A stretch of 43,091 bases of DNA from Bacteroidales bacterium UBA3630. Its GTDB lineage: Bacteria; Bacteroidota; Bacteroidia; Bacteroidales; P3. The translations under genes and the position numbers were made by a program. Below, in pieces: positions 39,727 to 43,091 of this stretch (its first letter is position 1; the number at the start of each line of letters is the position of its first letter). The notes under the pieces were generated by a model that had not been told where the DNA came from, ran no database searches, and saw only the letters and a list, made by a program, of their open reading frames with translations. Where the stretch lies: positions 221 through 43,311 of the forward strand of contig DFLB01000032.1 in NCBI GenBank assembly GCA_002373995.1, given 5' to 3'.

Positions 39727-40314
39727 TCATCTGCCGCCGGCATTGACAACGGCAGCAATGGCGACCCCCAGAAGCAATATGCAGCTGACAATTGCCCAGC
39801 GGCGAGGCCGAAGCTGCACCTTCTGACGGCCGAACATAAGGCCAAGATATCCAAGCAAAATGTTGGCAATGAGCAAAGGCCAGAGGATTTTGTGGATGGG
39901 GTTGATGGTGTTGTCTGCAAATCCAACGCCGATACCCATCAGCAGGACATTGATGCCTGTGGCGAAAGCCAGTGCCAGAACGGATTTGCTGTCTTTCAGG
40001 GAGAATATCGGTAGCTGAGGATTGCGGCGCAGGTAAGGCACAAGTACCTTCAGGAGGACGATAATCGTCATTCCGAGAAAGATGTAAGCGTTCAGGTCAG
40101 AGTACATCTGCGGGTCGTCGGCAGAATAGAAACAGAGCCATCGACCGGCAATACATCCGATGTAGTAGAGAAAAACATGGATAATAGAGACACCGATGAC
40201 CGTTAGCAGGCCTGCCGAAAGCCGCACCGGAGTCGCCTCTCCGCAGCGTCGGAAGAGCAACATGGAGTTGAGCCCCAGTGCGAGGGCAATGACGATATAA
40301 GATACTATTGACAT
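39727..40314 (-). CDS. MntP-like membrane protein (putative manganese efflux pump family)
   Basis: A 195-residue protein with about six transmembrane helices in two similar halves, like MntP. Half one begins IVIALALGLNSMLLF and half two contains LALAFATGINVLLMGIGVGF, which correspond to the MntP motifs built around GMSMDAF and ATSIDAMAVG. In both places the conserved Asp appears replaced by Asn (Asn16 and Asn122). It may therefore transport something other than Mn2+ or use a different coupling. Its start overlaps the rsmA end by 10 bp. Confidence 0.72.
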   Translation of the reverse strand: MSIVSYIVIALALGLNSMLLFRRCGEATPVRLSAGLLTVIGVSIIHVFLYYIGCIAGRWLCFYSADDPQMYSDLNAYIFLGMTIIVLLKVLVPYLRRNPQLPIFSLKDSKSVLALAFATGINVLLMGIGVGFADNTINPIHKILWPLLIANILLGYLGLMFGRQKVQLRPRRWAIVSCILLLGVAIAAVVNAGGR

Positions 40315-41072
40315 GATTCTATGTGTTTTGTGAGGATTATAAAATCGTCGACAGAGAGTTGTTCTGCCCGCTTGGAAAGGAGATCTGCGGGGAGAGCGTC
40401 GATAGGCGCTCCTATGGACCTCAAGGCATTGCGAAGTGTCTTCCGTCGTTGGTTGAAACCGGCTTTCACTGTTTGTACGAACAACTGTTCGTCGCAGGGG
40501 AGTTTTTCAACTTCGTTGCGGATCAATCGGATGACGGCCGACTTCACTTTTGGCGGGGGATTGAATACGTTTTCGTGAACAGTGAACAGGTATTCCATTT
40601 TGTAGAATGCCGACAGCAATACGGATAGTATTCCGTAGGTCTTGCTACCCGGGGCTGCTGTTACACGTTCGGCTACTTCTTTTTGGAACATTCCGACCAC
40701 TTCGTGCACCCTGTCTCGCTGTTCGAAGACACGGAAAAGTATCTGTGATGAGATATTGTATGGGAAGTTGCCTATGATTGCGTAGGTGTCATGGAATAAG
40801 GCACTTGTGTCGTATTTGAGGAAGTCGCCCTCGATGACATCAAGTCCAGGGTATTTTTCGTGCAGCCAGGCTACGCTTTCACGGTCGATTTCCACTACGT
40901 GAAAGTCGGTGTTGGTTCTTGTTATCAGGTACTTAGTGAGTACACCCATGCCAGGGCCTATCTCCAGCACGTGGTTGGCATCAGGCGAAAGGCTATCGAC
41001 AATGCGTTGTGCTATATTTTCGTCGGTCAGGAAGTGCTGACCTAAGAACTTTTTGGCGTGTACTTCATTCAT
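40305..41072 (-). CDS. rsmA: 16S rRNA adenine dimethyltransferase
   Basis: A 255-residue KsgA/RsmA enzyme that dimethylates two adjacent adenosines in helix 45 of 16S rRNA. Visible features are KKFLGQHFLTDENIAQRIVDSL, SAM motif I LEIGPGMGVLTKYL, the acidic VVEIDRESV, and the catalytic motif IV IIGNFPYNIS (NxPY type), with PPPKVKSAVIRL near the C-terminus. Complete. Its start overlaps the upstream TPR gene by 4 bp and its end overlaps the MntP-like gene by 10 bp. Confidence 0.95.
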   Translation of the reverse strand: MNEVHAKKFLGQHFLTDENIAQRIVDSLSPDANHVLEIGPGMGVLTKYLITRTNTDFHVVEIDRESVAWLHEKYPGLDVIEGDFLKYDTSALFHDTYAIIGNFPYNISSQILFRVFEQRDRVHEVVGMFQKEVAERVTAAPGSKTYGILSVLLSAFYKMEYLFTVHENVFNPPPKVKSAVIRLIRNEVEKLPCDEQLFVQTVKAGFNQRRKTLRNALRSIGAPIDALPADLLSKRAEQLSVDDFIILTKHIESCQ

Positions 41073-42889
41073 TTTTTCAGTGCATTATATCGTTTCCTGG
41101 CGTGGTCGGTATATAGACTTCCGGGGTAATCGAGGAGGATTTTTTCATAGCACTGGCGGGCTTGTTCGGGGTTGTTGAGATGTTTTTCGTTGATTTCCCC
41201 GCGCATGATTAGTGCATCGTCGGCGGTGAGGTCTTCAGGGTAGAAGTCGACGAGGCGCTGTAGCAGGCTGTCGGCATCTTCGTAACGAGCTTGTTTTATG
41301 CGGATTTGGGCTTTGCGTAACAGTACTTCGTCGAATAGGGGATGAGACAGTGCTGCGTGGCTGATTGCATCGTATGCTGCCCACGCAGAGTCGAGCATGT
41401 TGCGGTATAGTAGCAGATCGGCGTTGGCGAACAATTCCAACATTCCATAGGTGCTGTCATCTTCCATGTTGTCAGAGATTAGCAGCGAAAGTTCCATTGC
41501 ATCGTTGGCAATGAGTTTGCTGGTTGAGGCGCGCAAGACATTCAGTTGCGATTTGGCCCACTCGAATTCGTGGTTGTAGTATGAAAGCTTGGCGTTCTTG
41601 AATTTGGCTTGAGCCCCCAGAATGTCGTCTTTGTTGGCTTTTTCGACCTGCATGTACAGCAGCGAAGCATCCCATGTTTCGCCGGCGAAGAGCAGGAGGT
41701 CGGCCAGTTCGAGTTTCACCTCGTCGCGTTGCTGGGCATTGAGACGTGGTAGTTCCAGTACGTCGTCCAGCATGCTGACAGCCTCTTGTATATCGCCTCC
41801 GTGGTAGGCTACCAGGTTGGCATAATGCCTCATCAAGGCGATGGTGCGGATGTTTTTCCCCAGTTCTTCAAATGCTGCCAGATATTTGTTTTTCAGCGCT
41901 GTAAGCTCTTTGGCGGGAATGTTGTGTGTCTGATTGACCCGCGCGAACTCCACCTCGAGCTCTCCTACACGACTATCGAAGTAGTAGGGTGCTTCTTTTC
42001 CTTTTTTTTGGATATATTTATAGCCGTCGGAGGCTACCTCGAGGGCGTCGTTGCTTTGTGCTATCCTGGCCACGCGAATCACTGGTTCTCCGTTTTTTTC
42101 AGGGAAGCGTGCGTCTACTGCCTTGGCTTGTTCCAGCGCAAAGCGGAAGTCGTTTTCTTGTAGCGAGAACCATATCATCATCTCCAGATACCGGTCGTTT
42201 TCCGGATGGTCTTGGACTCGAGTTATGAGGGCTTTGCGCACCCCGTCTGACAGGCGCTTGTCGGGTGCCTCTTGCAGGCTGCGTTGCATCGAGATTTGGA
42301 TGCTTGACATCATTCCCGGCTGGTGGTCGAGAAGGTCGAAATACTCTTGTGTCATGGCCTCGTAGTCGCCCATGCGTTGGTAGACGCTGATTAGTTCGTT
42401 GAAGTAAAGGGCATTGTTTTTTGTTTTTGCCCTGGCGGTGCGGTAGGTCTGCACGGCATAGTCGGTGCGGCCGATATTGAGAAAAGCCTGTGCGAGGTCA
42501 GGAATGGGTTGCTGATTGCTGGTAATGAGGCTGATAGCCTGATCGAAACTTTTGCGAGCTTTTTTCTCTTTCTGTTGCTTCAGGGCTATTGTTCCTTCGT
42601 CAACATACAAGTAAAGGTCCTTGGGAAATTTTTTCTGCCGCTGTTCCACCAGGTGTGACGCATCGCGGTATCTCTCTAATTCCAAGTAGGTTGAGAGTAG
42701 CCGTTGGTAGTAGTACCTGTTGTTTCCCTGCTGGTAGAGTTTTTCGTAGAGTTGAGCGGCTTGGTCGTAGTCCTTGTTGTCATAGAAATATGCTGCCATC
42801 TGCTCTCGGTTTTGTTGTGCCGAGGCATTCGACATGGCGGTCAGCAGCAGTAGTGACCATAGAACCAGCCTGATACGGTGTGTTGTCAT
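41069..42889 (-). CDS. Exported tetratricopeptide-repeat protein
   Basis: A 606-residue protein with a signal peptide (residues 1-25, ending SNASAQ) and an almost wholly helical body of TPR-like repeats (for example MAAYFYDNKDYDQAAQLYEKLYQQG; AFLNIGRTDYAVQTYRTARAK; AQIRIKQARYEDADSLLQRLVDFYPEDLTADDALIMRGEINE). A periplasmic scaffold is likely; the partner is unknown. The C-terminal repeats (PEQARQCYEKILLDYPGSLYTDHARKRYNAL) resemble BamD/YbgF-type TPRs. It is first in the row with rsmA and lies just downstream of the tRNA terminator. Confidence 0.85.
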   Translation of the reverse strand: MTTHRIRLVLWSLLLLTAMSNASAQQNREQMAAYFYDNKDYDQAAQLYEKLYQQGNNRYYYQRLLSTYLELERYRDASHLVEQRQKKFPKDLYLYVDEGTIALKQQKEKKARKSFDQAISLITSNQQPIPDLAQAFLNIGRTDYAVQTYRTARAKTKNNALYFNELISVYQRMGDYEAMTQEYFDLLDHQPGMMSSIQISMQRSLQEAPDKRLSDGVRKALITRVQDHPENDRYLEMMIWFSLQENDFRFALEQAKAVDARFPEKNGEPVIRVARIAQSNDALEVASDGYKYIQKKGKEAPYYFDSRVGELEVEFARVNQTHNIPAKELTALKNKYLAAFEELGKNIRTIALMRHYANLVAYHGGDIQEAVSMLDDVLELPRLNAQQRDEVKLELADLLLFAGETWDASLLYMQVEKANKDDILGAQAKFKNAKLSYYNHEFEWAKSQLNVLRASTSKLIANDAMELSLLISDNMEDDSTYGMLELFANADLLLYRNMLDSAWAAYDAISHAALSHPLFDEVLLRKAQIRIKQARYEDADSLLQRLVDFYPEDLTADDALIMRGEINEKHLNNPEQARQCYEKILLDYPGSLYTDHARKRYNALKK

Positions 42890-42891
42890 AC

Positions 42892-42919
42892 AAAAAAACC
42901 GGAAGGTTTCATTCCGGTT
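42892..42919 (-). terminator. Terminator downstream of the tRNA-Lys genes
   Basis: Perfect 8-bp stem AACCGGAA/TTCCGGTT (42897-42904 with 42912-42919), 7-nt loop. On the minus strand it is followed by a run of T (complement of 42892-42898). It separates the tRNA transcript from the TPR gene. Confidence 0.85.
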
Positions 42920-42932
42920 CTCGTTGTTTATG

Positions 42933-43005
42933 TGACCCAGCTGGGGCTCGAACCCAGGACCCCAACATTAAAAGTGTTGTGCTCTACCTGCTGAGCTACT
43001 GAGTC
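42933..43005 (-). tRNA. tRNA-Lys (anticodon TTT)
   Basis: On the minus strand, acceptor GACTCAG pairs with CTGGGTC (one G-T pair) with discriminator A. D-arm GCTCAGCAGGTAGAGC, anticodon stem CAACA/TGTTG with loop CTTTTAA (anticodon TTT), T-arm CTGGG-TTCGAGC-CCCAG. 73 nt; CCA not encoded. Confidence 0.95.
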
Positions 43006-43035
43006 AGTCATTGCTGACTTGCTGATGGTTGTCTG

Positions 43036-43091
43036 TGACCCAGCTGGGGCTCGAACCCAGGACCCCAACATTAAAAGTGTTGTGCTCTACC
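43036..43091 (-). tRNA. tRNA-Lys (TTT), second copy, cut by window edge
   Basis: The 3' 56 nt are identical to the first copy: T-arm, anticodon arm with CTTTTAA and part of the D-arm. The 5' end lies beyond the window. A 30-bp spacer separates the two copies. Confidence 0.92.

Overview
The window looks like a chromosomal segment of a fairly GC-rich member of the Bacteroidales (Bacteroidota). Evidence: proteins with type IX secretion (T9SS) C-terminal sorting domains (3502-7650 and 16476-17900), SDR-type threonine dehydrogenase, an LptD gene divergent from an Amidase_3/SPOR-like gene, a serine palmitoyltransferase, a DUF4175 - ATPase - ybeY - mnmG row, and many promoters of the Bacteroidota type (TTTG, about 19 bp, TAnnTTTG). 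No phage, plasmid, CRISPR or insertion sequence was recognised.

Layout. 0-7.7 kb (+): a lipoprotein hydrolase, a small outer-membrane protein, L-threonine 3-dehydrogenase and a 1382-residue secreted modular protein. 7.7-11.0 kb (-): membrane protein, pyrF, an ABC ATPase and a cell-wall amidase, divergent from lptD and a MerR regulator (11.1-14.0 kb, +). 14.2-16.4 kb (-): aldehyde dehydrogenase and an RluA-type pseudouridine synthase. 16.5-19.3 kb (+): a secreted transglutaminase-like protein, then a scrap zone in which the 3' end of an AraC-type gene is joined to a decapitated Gly-rich repeat protein. 19.3-22.9 kb (-): YbaK deacylase, AlkZ-related protein, metal permease, nadA. 23.5-27.1 kb (+): rpiB, deoC, spt and a GNAT-like gene (sphingolipid synthesis). 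27.5-30.9 kb (+): a tightly coupled four-gene row ending in an ECF sigma factor and a membrane-anchored leucine-rich-repeat protein. 31.1 kb (-): SDR. 32.0-38.6 kb (+): DUF4175, HATPase, ybeY, mnmG. 38.6-42.9 kb (-): WbqC, unknown, MntP-like, rsmA, TPR protein; then two tandem tRNA-Lys genes at the right edge.

Three non-coding signals stand out. First, five intergenic copies of one repeat element: 4-5 GGTCCG boxes spaced exactly 11 bp apart, with one inverted CGGAC arm at the far end. Second, two related 11-bp arrays built on CTTAGG, at 1-52 and 23301-23349. Third, ParB-binding parS palindromes: one perfect (21889), two with a single mismatch (19323, 38598) and one weak (36674). The parS cluster suggests an origin-proximal part of the chromosome. 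The 627-bp gap between divergent nadA and rpiB, with an AT-rich block, five TTTTCAAC-type boxes and an 11-bp array, is the best local candidate for an origin. By eye, however, G exceeds C on the + strand on both sides of it, so a strand-skew switch is not seen there.
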